Shown here in pieces: positions 1-13,479 of a DNA stretch of 64,000 nt. This DNA comes from Monilinia fructicola (taxonomy: Eukaryota; Ascomycota; Leotiomycetes; Helotiales; Sclerotiniaceae): contig VICG01000002.1 in NCBI GenBank assembly GCA_008692225.1, positions 822,001 through 886,000 of the forward strand. The letters are read 5' to 3'. The position numbers were made by a program, and so were the translations under genes. Every line of letters starts with the position of its first letter. The first letter of the stretch is position 1. The notes under the pieces were generated by a model. The model did not search any database. It was given only the letters and a program-made list of their open reading frames with translations, and was not told the DNA's origin.

Positions 1-3000
1 CCTCCCATTGAGGCGTTCAGGTTCTTCTCCCCTATTGATTTCTATACTCTTTCCCCGCGGTGCTAGGGCCGAAGAGCTGATATTGTTCGGCCGGTCACCG
101 GGTGGGCTCTTGTTTCGTTCGCGCTCCGCACCCTTCTCTCGGCTCTCGTCTCGCTTCTCCCGCATCTTGCTTTTGATCCATCCCAGAGGCCCACTTCTCC
201 GCTCTTCAGGCGCAACAGATCCACTTTCATTGCTAGAATAGACATGCGCGTGGGATAATCCTGAGTCGGGGCCCACGGGCACAGTATCGCCCGTGAAACT
301 CTTCCGAGGTCGACTTGAGCTGCCTACAGAGCTGGAACTTGCGCCTGCATTGCTATCCGACCCATTCTTGTTGGGGCTTAGTGTAGCTCCTAGTGTATTT
401 GAGTCATCCCTACGCCGCGAAAGACGCCACATTGAACGCTTTTCTCTTGCCTCGGCCAGAGCAGGGTCTTCTACATGATCAAGATCCGATTGGTCATTGA
501 AGGATGAGTGGGAATGTAAGGAAGATACAGGCGATATAACCGGCCTCAGCGTTCTATCGGATGGATGGTGAGGATCCTCTGGCCGCATGGATGTAAAATG
601 AGAAGCTTGTTCGGCGCGTGGGGTTTCAGTAGCAGGGGGTGTAGCTTGAGTGTTGGACAATATTGGGTTCAATTCTGACAGATTTTCCAAGCGAGGATGA
701 TCCAAATGCTCCGAATTGACGCGAGATGCACGGAGACCTGGTGACATTGAAGATGATCGCCCATCCAAAGAATTTGTTGAACTCTGCGCGCTAGGATTGG
801 AACTTCCGGGAATACGCTTTTTCCTTAACTTGTTAGGCTGTCGTCTCTCGGCGCTTTCTGTTGGCGATCGCTGAAACAGATTTGAGACAATTCTAGAGGG
901 AGTCGATACCTCCGGGGAGCGCTCACTTGATTCGGGAATCAACCGCTCTTGACTGGTCACAGTATGAGCTGAATTGGCAAGACTTGATTCCGTGGCAGTG
1001 TTGAGGCCCAAACCTGGAGATGACGGAAATACATGGCTAGGAGATGGTGGTAGTCCGGGTGAAAGCGCTCGAGGTCCATTAGGACGATTGGCAACCAAAC
1101 CTACCGGAGATGGTGACGGTGGGCCCGATTGTTTATTTATTCGAGCGGATGGAAGCCCTGGGGATTTCTTTGATGGTACGGTGTTGCTTCGATGGATACC
1201 CCCGCTAGATGTAGAAGTGAGCGTGACGCCATAAGCTGGGCTTGCAGGACTGGGCGCACCATTTGACTGCCGTGAATGATGAGAAGAGACAGACACGTTA
1301 CGTCGAATGCCACCGAACTTGCGCACGCTATCGGCTCCAGCGCTGGCATTCGAGGCGGATCTTCGAATTGTGGTCTTCGACCTGCCAGGTGTTGTGGGCG
1401 TTCCAGGGGGAGGGGTACCGCCATTTTCAACCTCATGCACAGTTTGCTCATCGGCCGCGGTGCCTCTCATCCCAATTAGGAAATGATCTTGATTTTCAAT
1501 CAAGAAAATTAGTACGTCTTGACTAAGACGATATTCTGCAGGTGCCATGTCATGTTCCGGATGAGAAAGCATACCAGGTTGGAAGATGGCCGCGAGATTT
1601 ACCGCTGTCATGCGATTTTCATCTGATTTGGAGGCAAACACTGCCAGTAGATCCAGAATGTACAACAACAGCTGGCGGTTTAATGGTGGCAATTCTGTGA
1701 TAAGTTGCTGGTAGGTGACGATAGCCTTGTTAACATCGAAATTGTCAGAAAATTGCGGGCCCCCATCGTTATCGCCCACTGCTGCCATAGTATGACCTCT
1801 TAAAGGTTCTCTAAATCGAGAATATAGATCAAGAGGGACGATTGGTTCCGGTAGTAAATTAAGATATCTCCGTAAAACGTTTGCCGCATCATGAACCGTG
1901 TAACCAGCCCAATCAAGACCTTTGCCATAACGATCCGGAGAATCAAAGATCGTTTTCAATTCTTTGATGCGCTTTTCCGAGCCACTGAGCCTGAAGATTC
2001 CCTCCACATTGGTTGCTGTTTGGATTATTTGTCAGCCCAAGATCAGAACCACACGTCAAGACCCAAAACTCACCTTTCTCTTTCAAATAAACTCCACACT
2101 TGGCGACCACTATTGGTACATAACCATATATGTAGCTTTGTCCTTGGGCGTCGACGAGGGAGATGGCAACGTTTGCATATGCAATACTCTGGCGGAGAGG
2201 TACCCCAAATATACCTGTTGGTTGAGATTCTAGAATTTCATTTGTCAGTTTGGATTTCATTCTTGTGACCCATTTCAAAAACTATGAACTTGAGATGATA
2301 ACAGTGACGAAATTTCAACAGCTGTTGACTTCTTGAAAATCCTGTGCTTTGCTTGCCTGCATAAATGCCACGATAGTTCTGGGTACGGATTTTGGAACGC
2401 TGCTTAGCTGATATATCCTTGGACAGATTCTTGGTGAAAGAACTTCTCTTTCTTCGTCTCATGCCACTGGTTGATTTGGGCTGTCTGGTTTCACAGTTGG
2501 AACTAAGCTGAGAATTACCCATGGACGTGTATTTCCCAGACACTACACTGGAATATGAAGGATAAAGGATACTATCAGATATGTAACCTTGAGGAGATTC
2601 TGCATGCCCTGTGAAGGTTGCCGCATATGGTTGTGACTTTATCCTAGACACTGCCTCCGTCTTTAGGGCTGCCCCCGTCTCTGGAATGCCGTCTACTGTG
2701 GATGTAATACCGTCCATCCGGTTCTCCTTGAACAGAGGGTACAAATCTCTTGGCAGGCGGGAAGTAAAATTTGTGTAGAGAGCATGACCCAGATCCTCAC
2801 TCCTCTTCTGGGCTTTCAACAAAAGAAACGTTGGGGAATCTTTACCAACACTTGGTTCCTGAGTTCTTGCAGGCGGCCGAAATCCTTTCCACCAGTTCTT
2901 CAAACTCTGCTTTGTTGGGGGTGAGGTTGCTTGTTGTACGGGAGCTGGCTGAGGACTTGCGAAGGCTTGATGTGTCGTCGAAGAAGCAGGATGATCAGAC

Positions 3001-3005
3001 AACAT
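1..3005 (-). CDS. SAC7/BAG7-like Rho GTPase-activating protein (3' end outside window)
   Basis: Stimulates GTP hydrolysis by Rho GTPases, and so acts in cell-wall and actin signalling. The start is the Met at 3005. After a Ser/Lys-rich N-terminus comes a RhoGAP domain beginning with FGVPLRQSIAYANVAISL and YIYGYVPIVVAKCGVYLKEK. A clear 58-bp intron (2016-2073, GTGAGT donor) follows, then VEGIFRLSGS with the arginine finger, and YTVHDAANVLRRYLNLLPEP. The long C-terminal tail (1 to about 1450) is Ser/Pro-rich low complexity and stays open to the window edge. Reading frame changes by one base near 2277-2281 (five T on the coding strand). No acceptable short intron there restores phase, so a homopolymer error or an unrecognised intron is likely. 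The family call is firm; which yeast paralogue it matches is not. Confidence 0.87.
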
Positions 3006-6000
3006 CCTGGAATTATTAGACTAGGTCTGCTAATCGTCCAGCAAATATATGAATGAGGATCTCCAGCGATAAAGTGTGTTTGTCGCAAAGGACCAAGAGG
3101 GACCCAGAGGCCCAGCTATTCCGGAGGAAAGACACAGGCAGTAGTAGAGTTCAGTTTTCGCACCCAGTCGAATTATGTAGTCTATTGTTGAATCGAAATA
3201 GTCGAGGAATGAGGAGAAAAAGGAGAATCTTGTAATTAGGTTCTGGTCAATGGCAGTCGAGAGCGAAGATGCATGCGACAGCAATGAGAGGTATTGTTGA
3301 TGTGGGTACCGTTGGATTGTTTGTGGGGATTGTGTTGCTGGAGGGGTTTATTTCTTTAGTTGCGACGCGACCGACCGGGTGTGTTTGTGTGTGTGTGGGT
3401 GGGTGTGGGTGTGTCTGTGTCTGTGTCTGTGACTGACTGTCTCTAGCAAGCAGAGATTTATGATTAGTTGTACGGTATAGATTTAGATTTCTGCAAAAGC
3501 GATATAAGATACGTTGCAACTTGAAAGATCAAATTATGAGCAGATCAATAAAGTTCTTTTTATGTTGGACAATAATAATTCATAGATTTGAGGGGGATAG
3601 TTGTCGAGAATGTCGGGGATCTTGAGAATGACCAAGGAAGTTTTAATTGCCGGTCTGATTGTCTGATTGTCTGATTGTCTGTGTGATTGTCGGACTGTCA
3701 AATTGTCGATGATTGAATTTGGGGAAAAGGGAGGGAGAGGGATGAGGGAAGGGGAGAGCGAGGGGGCAGAAGTGAAAGAGATCAGATAGTAATAAGTAAG
3801 TATTGTATTATATGTAGAAGGTATGTAAGTAAGTAAGTATGTAGGTATGTAGATATATAGGCATGTAGGTTCCTAGTAGATATGTAGGTAGGTATGTATG
3901 TACTAGGTAGGTATGTAGTCTGTAAGTCTGTAGGTCTGTAGGTCTATAGGTCTATAGGTCTGTAGGTCTGTAGGTATGTTGGTATGTAGATATACGGAGT
4001 ATCTGTTTGTCTTTCTGTTTATCCGTCTGTCTGTATGTCTGTATGTCTGTCTGTCTGTCTGTATGTATTGTACTATCATAACCTGGAAGGGCTAATAGCA
4101 AGTAGCTTTAACGAAACAAAGACGCTAGTGATGAATGAAGAGTTGCAATTAGAACCTTGGAAGGCAGTTTGAAGGAGGTGTTTAGTATATATAGTATGTA
4201 TATATAGTATATATATAGTACATATAGTACATATATGAATATATTGATATTTATATCTAATCATCTAATATTTAGATTATTTAAATCATCTAAATTACTG
4301 CAATACTTATTATTTAATATTTAGAATACTTCCATATTTATTCTTTAAATATATAACTATTTATGTATTTATGTATCCTCTTTATATACAAATAATATAA
4401 TATAAGTGAGTATAATTAGTAAAGTAGTACGAGGTACTAGGTAGGTACTCGGTATTAGGTTATTACCTAGTAACTACTCCGTACACCTAGTAGTTACAGC
4501 AAGCCGTCACGTTAGTTATTGCCCTGCTGACCATGAAAATCTTATTATAAGAAGAAACAGAAGAAACAGGAGGACAAGAGGGACAAGAAGGACAAGAAGG
4601 ATAGGACAACATTGAAGACAACGTCAGTCTCCAGGGCTGTTAAGATTTGGTCCGTTCTGATTGTACATGTTTGAAATTTGGTATTTACGTAGGAGACGAT
4701 GGAATTAGATGTCCAAGTTACAAAAGTCAAAGGTTTCCAAGGTTGGGTTGCTTGATAATTAGATTAATCCATCATCTTTCCTAGAAGGTTGATGGCCTTT
4801 CAAATTTCAAATTTCAAATTTCATTGTATCGTTCAAGTATATCGAATGAAATATACAAAAAAGCAATAGTATCTATCCATTAGGTACTTTAAGCAATAGT
4901 TCTCGTGAGGGCTCAAACTGATCTACCAATTATTCTCCCTGTTCAAAGAAAGATTCTTATTAGTAGAACAAGATCTGGACTGTTTGCTAAGGTCTCAAAG
5001 ATGGTCACGGCCAATAGATTCATCTAAAATTAGATGAATAAAGAATCCATGGAGAGATATTTTGATCGTTAGGTTTCTAGAGGCCTATGAAAATGTTGGA
5101 TGTATGAGCTGGTAAAACAACATTGATATATCCATAGATGAGATGAGTATTAAGATATGGGATGGATACGTATCGATGGGTAAGTACATCCATACGAGTA
5201 TAGAATATAGAGACAGAGATAGATCTAGATATAGATATGGGAATAGCTAACGAACCTTATATGCACAGTTCTAATGGTCCACGGGTATTTATAGATACTA
5301 TTGCTCCAATCCAAATGCTCCCAATCCAACGAATACAACTAAAGGAGGAGGAGGAGGAGGAGAAAAAGAAGAGGAAGAAGAGCAATGATAAACCCTTAAT
5401 TTAGCATATGCATACATACATACATACATACCTACTCCGTATAAGACGTCCGGTACTTGCGAGAAGTTCAGTCCTTGTAATCTTACCTACTTTCAGGTAG
5501 AGCAACAGTTGAGCTGACTACTGTGACATACTAGATAGTCATTGAATGGAAATCAACCTTCCATACAATGCTTGAGAGTTGCTCTCAATGGCTCCTTGAT
5601 TGCTTGGTCCTTTCGGACTGTACGTAGTTACTCTCGTTATACTCCCATCATGCACCAACTTGGGATGCAATGCGCAATGATTGGCAAGATTGGTGGTTTG
5701 TGAAGCTTTCAAGTTTCCCCAGAAAAGGAGGACTCAGTTTAGTGACGAGAACCTTAGGAGAGAACAATGGGATGGATAGCAGGTACTGGGACAAGATGCT
5801 TCAAGGCAAAGAAACATGTTTCATTTTAGCCAATTTTCATTTCATGTTGTATTCTTTTCATTCATCACCTGCATTGAGAGTAATTGTTGAAATGAGCCAG
5901 TAGAGTCAATAGAGTCAGCCAATAGAGTCAGCCAATAGACTGAAACTACTCCGTACTTACCTCCCCTCCCTCCAGCTATTATCCATCTCCAATTATTACA

Positions 6001-6285
6001 GTCGTAAGAAAGAAACTCACCCTTCACTGTGCAGGGACAACCATTATCAGATACTATCATCGGATAAAAGTTATCAAAACTTCCGACGCTTACCGAACCA
6101 ATGATGTCAACCCTTTTCATTTACCTTGCTAAAATTCAAGCCCTTTCAATTTGTATAGCTTCGAAGAACATATCAAAGAGTTTATCAGCCTCATCAGCCT
6201 TGACAAGTTCTTGTATCAAGTTTCACCACCTCAATCAAACATTCAAACTCCTCAATCTCTCGCATACATATTCCAACTCATCATC
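3006..6285. other. Gene-free interval with degenerate microsatellites
   Basis: About 3.3 kb lie between the divergent RhoGAP and TIM9 genes. No open frame here looks like protein. The proximal part (3370-3440) is GT-rich. 3640-4075 is a patchwork of TGTCTG and GTAGGTATG units, and 4180-4420 is AT-rich. 5345-5385 is a purine-rich GGA/GAA run on the + strand. The motif TACTCCGTA or its complement appears near 3997, 4478, 5432 and 5948. This interval probably holds both promoters and 5' leaders. Confidence 0.6.
3640..4075. repeat. Compound degenerate microsatellite (TGTCTG and GTAGGTATG units)
   Basis: Imperfect tandem units follow one another: GTCTGATT, then GTAGGTATGTA, then GTAGGTCTGTAG, then GTCTGTATGTCTGTC. 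The drift from one unit to the next suggests slippage plus point mutation. No coding potential is visible. Confidence 0.7.
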
Positions 6286-7282
6286 ATGGAAGGGTAAGTT
6301 GCATGAGGCTGTTCATGAACTATTCAAACAGACTTTACTGACTAGAATCAAAACAGACTCACCCCGCCGAGCAAAGAGAATTCCAAAGCCGCATGGAAAG
6401 AAAGCAAATGAAAGAATTCATGGGCGTAAGTTAATATCTTCTATGTATCGTCACTCTCTGTACCGCGGAGATAGCACTTCCAAATATTACAAGCGGGAAA
6501 ATCCAGCGAAATTCGGCAAAGACAATAAAGACAATGCGAGGACCGTCCATGCAACCCCGCGCTGCATTCTATCAGCCCGCGCAGCCCATTCAGGAAACCA
6601 AGATTCTACAAACGTTGATCAGCCTATACGTCTGACGAGTCTCCGCCAAACATTATCTTGTATTCCTTAGTAGCATCCTGCCTTTCCTCTCGGTCGAGCG
6701 TCTTTGCCGCGCCAGCAGCTCTCATTGGACTTTCAATACTTGTACGAATCATGATGATGTCCCGGAACCTTCTTGAAACAAACATGGTCAATCACAGCAC
6801 TTCTCCTCATGCAAAGCTTAGAGACCTCCTCCCTAGCCTATCCAGCGGCCAATGCGAGGGCAACGCCACCTGATCACCGGGGCCATTGCCGGATTGACGA
6901 CAAGCAAAAAAGTTCATCCTGACGCCCTGCGACAATGTGCTTGGAGACTTTCGAATACGCTTGCCTCAAAATATTCGTGAAATCAAGCACTCCGTGCACC
7001 TAGCCATACCCTTTCATTTCATTTCGATAATGTTGCCTCAGTCTTTTCAGCTCAGCGGTTGACTAACAAATGTTTCTCACTTCGCAGATGTTCTCCAACC
7101 TCGTCACCCACTGCTTCGATGCCTGCGTCGACGATTTTACCACCAAGTCCCTCATCGCCCGTGAGACCGGTTGCGTCACGCGATGTGTACAAAAGTTCAT
7201 GGCGGGAAGTGAAAGAATCGGTCAAAGATTCCAGGAACAACAGGCACAGATGATGAGTCAGCCTCCTCCTGGATCGAGGTAA
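6286..7282 (+). CDS. TIM9: Mitochondrial import chaperone Tim9 (one-base frame break in exon 2)
   Basis: Small TIM chaperone of the intermembrane space; with Tim10 it escorts hydrophobic precursors to TIM22. The exons proposed are 6286-6293, 6357-6425 and 7088-7282. The twin CX3C motif is plain in exon 3: CFDAC, then CVTRC, followed by the [12 protein letters not shown] tail. Exon 2 encodes [20 protein letters not shown], which is typical Tim9. Exon lengths sum to 272 nt, one short of a 90-residue protein plus stop. The missing base falls in the C run at 6362-6365, where five C would give the expected LTPAEQ. Intron 2 (6426-7087) is 662 bp, ten times longer than its neighbours, but both splice sites are good (GTAAGT, TTCGCAG) and the phase is 0. 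The product call is very secure; exon 1 rests on a single ATG with an 8-nt exon. Confidence 0.85.
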
Positions 7283-7719
7283 ATCTGGTCTGGTCGAGCG
7301 ATATGGACATTGAGGGAAAGCAGAATAAAAATTGGGGTTGTAAGATAGATATTTGAGGATGGGTCAATGTCGAGAAAATGAATTGACATGGACATGAATG
7401 CCCACATGACGCATGGTGGCAATGAAAGGATGATGAGAAGCGTATCTCCTATAGAAAGGAGATGTGTGGATAATACATGATGGGATAGGACTCCGAATTC
7501 TCCTTGAAATTAGCCGGAATAACTCTCCCCTGAAACTTTTAACGAAGGCCATTCTTCGATGCAAAATACTTTCAAACCCAGAATTCTCACACCCCGTCCA
7601 TTGTTCTCATAGATACAAAACATTAGCTGTGCGTGTTCGAGTATTCCGTTTATTTTCAAAATCAGACATAACGCCACTCTCATACATCATTCACATACAT
7701 CCTGTCCTGTCCATTCAAC
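7283..7719. other. Convergent 3' intergenic region
   Basis: About 440 bp between the stop codons of TIM9 (+) and NUP188 (-). It must hold both 3' UTRs. I see no gene, and no terminator structure I can defend. Confidence 0.5.
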
Positions 7720-10700
7720 TCACGGATCACCCCCACTAATCACATCCCTAATTCCCATCATCTCAGCAACCACCTTCTTCTCCAATTGATCCAAACAGCC
7801 CATCTCACCCACCTTCCCAGCCGCTATCTTCTTCCCCCTCCATTCCAGATCCTTGTCGCTCATTGGGACTATTTTCTCTCTCAAAACTGCTCGACTTCCC
7901 AGCCAAAACTCTACATTCTCTCCCACGGTGCCAAGATCCCAATCCACCTCCGGCACAGCTTGAATTCCTTGCAGTTGTTCTCTAAATCCATTGAGAATGT
8001 AGACAATCAGAGCTAATGAATGAACTTCCGAGGCGGTTGACAAACAAAGGTGTTTTGGCCGTGATATGGAAGTTGTGCGTGAGGATTCAGGTGCGTCAAA
8101 AGCAGCTACGGATTGAGAAAGAAGGTGAGGGAATTGATTGATGAAGATGGCAACTTCTGTAGCGATTGAACCGCCGACTGAATGGAGGAGATTAAGAATT
8201 AGAGGAAGAATACCGCGGACCCAAATATTGTAACAGCGTTGAATGCCAGCACCTTCAGCGAACGGAGAAACATTGCCACGACGGAGAAAACTGGTTATGC
8301 TTGCGGAGCTGATTTGACCGAGAACGCCATCGACGGCAAGCTGTTCGGCCATGGCAGGCATACTTGAGAGTTCCAAGAGGAATATGATGCTCAGCTCACC
8401 ATAGATGGGGTCACCATTTATCGCTATTTGATCAGACCATGAGAACAGTGAAGTAGCTATGCGAGGGGTCTTGCAATTAGCCATGATAGTCACAATTTGT
8501 GGGTGGTGGAACTCGATGCCTGGAATGCGGAGACAGGCTTGCAGAATGCCTGTGATGAGAGCAATGTCTTCTGGAGATGACTGTTCATGGTTCTCATGAA
8601 CAATATTAGCCAGGCCACGCATGCCCTGGGCAACCACACGCTCTATAACATCGACAACCATATGGATATCTAGTGCCGACTCCATTTCTAGTTGTTGTTT
8701 TCGTGTAGATACTCTAGGGTCAAAACCTCCGGCATTTTCATTTTCGGCATGTACTCGCAGGGCCAAGAATAGAATTTTGAGAAGCAGCCTATAATATGGC
8801 CCGTCTCCTGTTGCAAGCGCAATCTCAAAACTTTTTTCCAAGCTCCGGATTGTTTCCCAGATGATTTTGAGAAGATCCTTCATCTTAGAATTTCTTGGGT
8901 TTACTTCCAACAACCGCTGGCAGGCAACAAGCGTAAAGTCTGCCCGTGTTTGAAGTAGCCTTGAGAATACCTTTTTGGTGTGTAGGCTCTGTGCATTTGA
9001 GGCAAGACATTTGAGAGCAGCATTGACAAGAGTATCTTGATGGTCGGATTCTTTGGTTATGTTGCTAGCTAATTCTATGGCAAGAATCTTCCAGGCATTT
9101 AATAGAGCCTAAAACAGTTAATTAGATCAAGCTGGGATTGTCGGAGCAGCTCACTTACCACTTGAGCATCGACCAAAGACAAGTTGATGTTAGCACTCGC
9201 AAGCTCGAATTTATACCCGTCATCTCTACGCCCTGCCCAAACTATGTCAGAATGGAGCATTTGGTCGAGTAGTTGCAGATCGTAGAAGTAGTTCTCCCCA
9301 AATTTTCGATCCTCTAGGTCCGTCTTCTTGAAACTCTGAAGGCTAGTTCTGGAATATTTGGCATCGAAATTTTTCTTGAGGTTACCATGGAGAGATGCGT
9401 TGTAGGTAGGAAGCCCCCCTGCATTCTCGTAATAATAATTGAGTTTTGGCATCAAGTCTTTCGCAATCGAAGGTTTGCCCGTTTGTCTAGAATGGAAGAG
9501 GTGCATTGCAAAAATCTCTGCAATGTATGCCGCAATGCGAGTCTGATGACAAGATTTGATTGCCGGTTCACTCTTAGAAGACACTGGAATTGGTTTCAAT
9601 GTATCGACGTAGTTGGAGAGATAGTTGATGAAGCCTGTGCTATTTTCCAGCTCGTACATAGTCCAGGGCCAAAAGTTTTGTGCCAAAGAGACAAATTCTA
9701 ACATCATCAAAGCTTCTGTATCGGGAATATCTCCAATTTGCGAGAGATTATTCACGGCCGTGAGAAGAAGAGGCTTTGGCGATGAAGATGAAGATGTGAC
9801 AGCTTCAGATTTCTTCTTTTTTAATGCATCTCTTGGCGTTTTCCCTGTGAGAACATAATTCGCAAACCACTGTTGTCGACTGCTCATTATCATTGAAAGG
9901 AAGTGCCAAATCGACCCAACATTTTCATTTCTAATTAAGGGTGTATCCAAGTCCGACACGACATTAAGGAAATTCTTCGAAGTCGTGGCACCAAGGTGAC
10001 CTAGGAGTGAAGGAGGTTCTGAGATGCTGCTTGAGGCGCTGACTATCATTGCCTCGAACAATTTTATAACGGGGATACGGTAGCTATCATTTACGGCATA
10101 AAGCCGTGCTATGAGAGGCGCTGCAGTAAACAGCTGTGCCTCCAGGTGTGATGGCTTTTCTAACAATGCACTGACCCGAAGAAGTTTCCTGGAAAATTTA
10201 AGTGCTGCTTGAACGCCTTCGCCCACTAGTTGCGATCGATTAGTATATAACGTAGTGGAACGAGTATTGAAGCCATGGAAAAAAGTCCGAAGAATTGGCC
10301 CAAATCTCATAGGCCCAGAAGACTTGGACAAAAAGCTATCAATGATATGCATGGCAGCCGGTACTAAAGCTCCCATGATTGGAACAGCAGGATGCTCATC
10401 ATCATTCACGAGATCTGACTGGGGAGGTTCTTCTGGAGTACCCTGGATCCCAAAAGAATACCTAAGTATTTCATCGAAAGAGGACATTATAGTCCTTGTG
10501 AGCTGGAGTTGATCGCTAGGTTGATCAAACTGCCAAGTGTATGAGCTTTCCAACACCTCCGTCAGGTATCGAGTGAAAGAGAGCAGGACTTCAGAGAGAA
10601 CTTTATCAGCAACACGAACATTATGTTCCCTGTTCACCTCAAATCTTGCTGGAGCTGTGGTTGTCTTGCGGTTTCTCGCGATGGTGTTTATCACGAAATC

Positions 10701-13479
10701 ATTGACCAGTGCCTCGAAAAGTCGAGTGCAAGATACGAGGAACGCGTATCTCCCCGATATGACTTCAATTCTTCCGACAATGCTAGAAAGTTTACCACCA
10801 CCGCTGCCTCGCTCGTTCGATAGAAGACCACTACGGCCAATAAGAGTCCAAACTCTTCCGGGAGAGAACAGAAGTAGAGCATGCAAATATTGTACACAAC
10901 TAACCAAAATATTGAGTGATGCATCGGAGCTAGATTCGCTCGATTGCCTCTGTAACTCCTGTTCAAAGATGGCAGATATCACAAGTGTAATGTCTCTATT
11001 CCGACTTAATGCTGAACTAGCAGTCTGGAAAAATTCCGTAGCTTCATCCCCAATCGGGTCTTTCCCCTTTTCTGACCTGGTTAAGGCTAGAAGACCCGTC
11101 GCAAATGTTCCTATAATGTCGGCAACAGTCTCGGAGTCCACTTCCATACCGGTAGTGGCGTCGTAATCCTCACCGGAAACTAGATACGTTTCCAGCAACT
11201 TTCCAAAATACTTCACACCGCTATAATTGTGGTCGAGGTAAACCACCTTTGGGTCGTTCTCGACTATCACAATACCGGCGGTTTTTGCTGGAATTCGTAG
11301 ATCTCCATTGGCAGCTAACGCTTGTCCTTGATTTCCATTTCCCCCCAAAAGCCTTCTATTAATTCCGCGTCCTCGAGGTTCAAACATGGGAAGGTCTCTG
11401 GTCAGTTTTATGGAGTTATTGTTATCTTCCTCCTGGATTGTCTCGTAATCTGCGAATTGATATGGCAATGGGTATGTGAAGGATTTTCGCATGTCCAGCA
11501 ATGTGAATATGGAATTCTGGATGGACTTCTCTTCATGACCGTGCAAATACGCTAGAGAACGAACCAGGCTTTGAAATGGGGTAGCTTCCCAGGGATAGCG
11601 CATACTTGCGGGTTGCCAAAAGTCACGGACCAAGTCCGGATCAGTAACGAAAGCAGTCATTGGCTCAAGCTCGTTCTCAACATTCCGTAAATCAACAAAA
11701 TCCCAATATTGCTGTCCTCCATCTACAATAGAAAGAATGGTTTGCAGTGTCGAGGCATTGTAACCAATCTCAGGCGCGCTTGCCTTCATGAGCTCTAATA
11801 TCACGATTCTCAGGCTTGAACCGACTTGGGGCATGAAGGCCGCTTCATAGTTGTCGCCAAGCGTTTGTGAAATGTTTGCTAGAACTTCAAACACCCGACT
11901 CTCATTGACGGCGCTTAAAGCTAAATAATCGATAAGTTCGTCCGTGCCTTTGAGCTTCTTCTCCAGCACGTCTTCATAAGCATCGGGGGCAAGGATGGCC
12001 TCCAACCCAACGGGTAGCCCTTCATCACTTTCTTCGTCGTCGTCACCGAGGCCCTCATATCGTCGACGCTGGAGTCTCTTTTGATTACTGACACGGACTT
12101 TAATATGTTTTAGAATAATGCTCCAGGCAAGGACTGCTGGGCCAGCTGTGATGTATTTCGCGGACGCTGCATCTATAAGTATTTCATGGATTTTAACAAT
12201 TGCGGTTTCATTGTGTAGCCAAGGTTTATCTGAATCCTCAGCCAAATCAGCAGGTCTTAAATCTAAATGTCCCCCGAGGGATATCAAGCAATTATCCACA
12301 TTCAATATAACGACTGTTATAATGGCACTGATAGTTTGTAAGGGTAGAGCAACAGCCTGGAGAGTCGGATGAAGCTGTAGCATCTGTTAGCAAAGAGCAT
12401 ATGACAAGGTATTGACAAAGCGTACCATTCCTACATCATCCAAGAACTTGAACTTGCTAACAAAAGCAAACCATGCAAGTGCAAGGTCTGAGTGAGAAAT
12501 ATCAAGCGCATTGTCAGAAGAAAATGTGTAATAAAATATTGTCTCCATCATATGCGTTGCCTCAATGATCTGATTACTTCCCCACTCAATCTCGAGTTCA
12601 GCGCGTCCATCGCCCTCTAATGTCCACCCACTACCATTACCTTTCCCGTCGAATAGTTTTTCAAGGCATTCGTCGATGAATTTAATCAGCTCCACCATAC
12701 GATGTTGGGAAGCACCAAACCCCTTCCACCTGCCTGAGACTTCTATATGCAAACCCTGATACCATTCGTCTAATGGGGTTTTCCCTGTGCGTGAGAGTTT
12801 GGGGCGCTGGATTATCAATGTGAACAATTTCCAGAAAAAGCGTCGTTCTGATAAATAGATGCTAAGCATCCGCACACGGCGGTTTCCCTGGCTTTCTTCT
12901 TCTGATGGCGCAACCTCTGCCTGTGTACCAATAAGAGATCCAGCGTAGAGCAAATTTGTAGATCTTTTGTTGCCAAAGGCATCCTGGAGACTGACCAGCT
13001 CTTCCTCGGAAAGTTTCCCCAGAAGTTGCGCATATGCCCGCGATTGATGTTCTTGAACCACTATCCTTAAGGCGGAAACCTCGTCGATTTGCGCCGTCTT
13101 ACTCAACCATAATGCATCTTCCGATACCTTCTTGAAGTCGTAATCTGCGGAGGACCGATCGGCATTAATTGGACTAACTTTTGAGTCGTATTCGGATTTT
13201 GTCGCGGGAGTAGGTTTTGAAAAGGCATCGGCAGGATTGGAAAGCAAAGATAATACTTTAAGCTCTTTAAAGAACTTCTCAAGTGTAGGTTGCGAACCAT
13301 TTTCTTCGACATTTAAAAGAGCAAAAAAGGCAGTCTCCCAAGAGCTATCAAAGTTATATTTTTAGTAGGATATTACAAATGACATGAAGCTTAAGTCGTC
13401 GAACTTACATCAACACTTCTTTTCCTTTCAAACATTTCCCCAAATCTGGAAAATAGCTAGCCTCTGAAATGGGAACCAT
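7720..13479 (-). CDS. NUP188: Nucleoporin Nup188, inner ring scaffold
   Basis: Large alpha-solenoid scaffold of the nuclear pore inner ring. Four exons are read on the minus strand: 13409-13479, 12426-13344, 9159-12383 and 7720-9108. The introns are 64, 42 and 50 bp, all GT-AG and all in phase, giving 1,867 residues, close to the roughly 1,850 of filamentous Nup188. Family landmarks are the N-terminal YFPDLGKCLKGKEVLISW, EPPSLLGHLG, YNASLHGN, YFGKLLETYL, GDPIYGELSIIFLLELSSMP and the C-terminal LEWRGKKI. I first considered Nup192, because both are large solenoids, but the N-terminus and these landmarks fit Nup188. The gene is intact over 5.6 kb of coding sequence, which shows that frame breaks in this window are sporadic. 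Confidence 0.92.

Noticed and set aside
3370..3450. Possible CRISPR-like or satellite array
   Set aside because: Simple GT-rich microsatellite; no repeat-spacer structure, and not expected in a fungus.
6101..6670. 189-codon + strand frame over the TIM9 5' region
   Set aside because: It crosses both TIM9 introns in the wrong frame; TIM9 exons explain the conserved part.
7720..13479. Assignment as Nup192
   Set aside because: Length and N-terminal and C-terminal landmarks fit Nup188 better.
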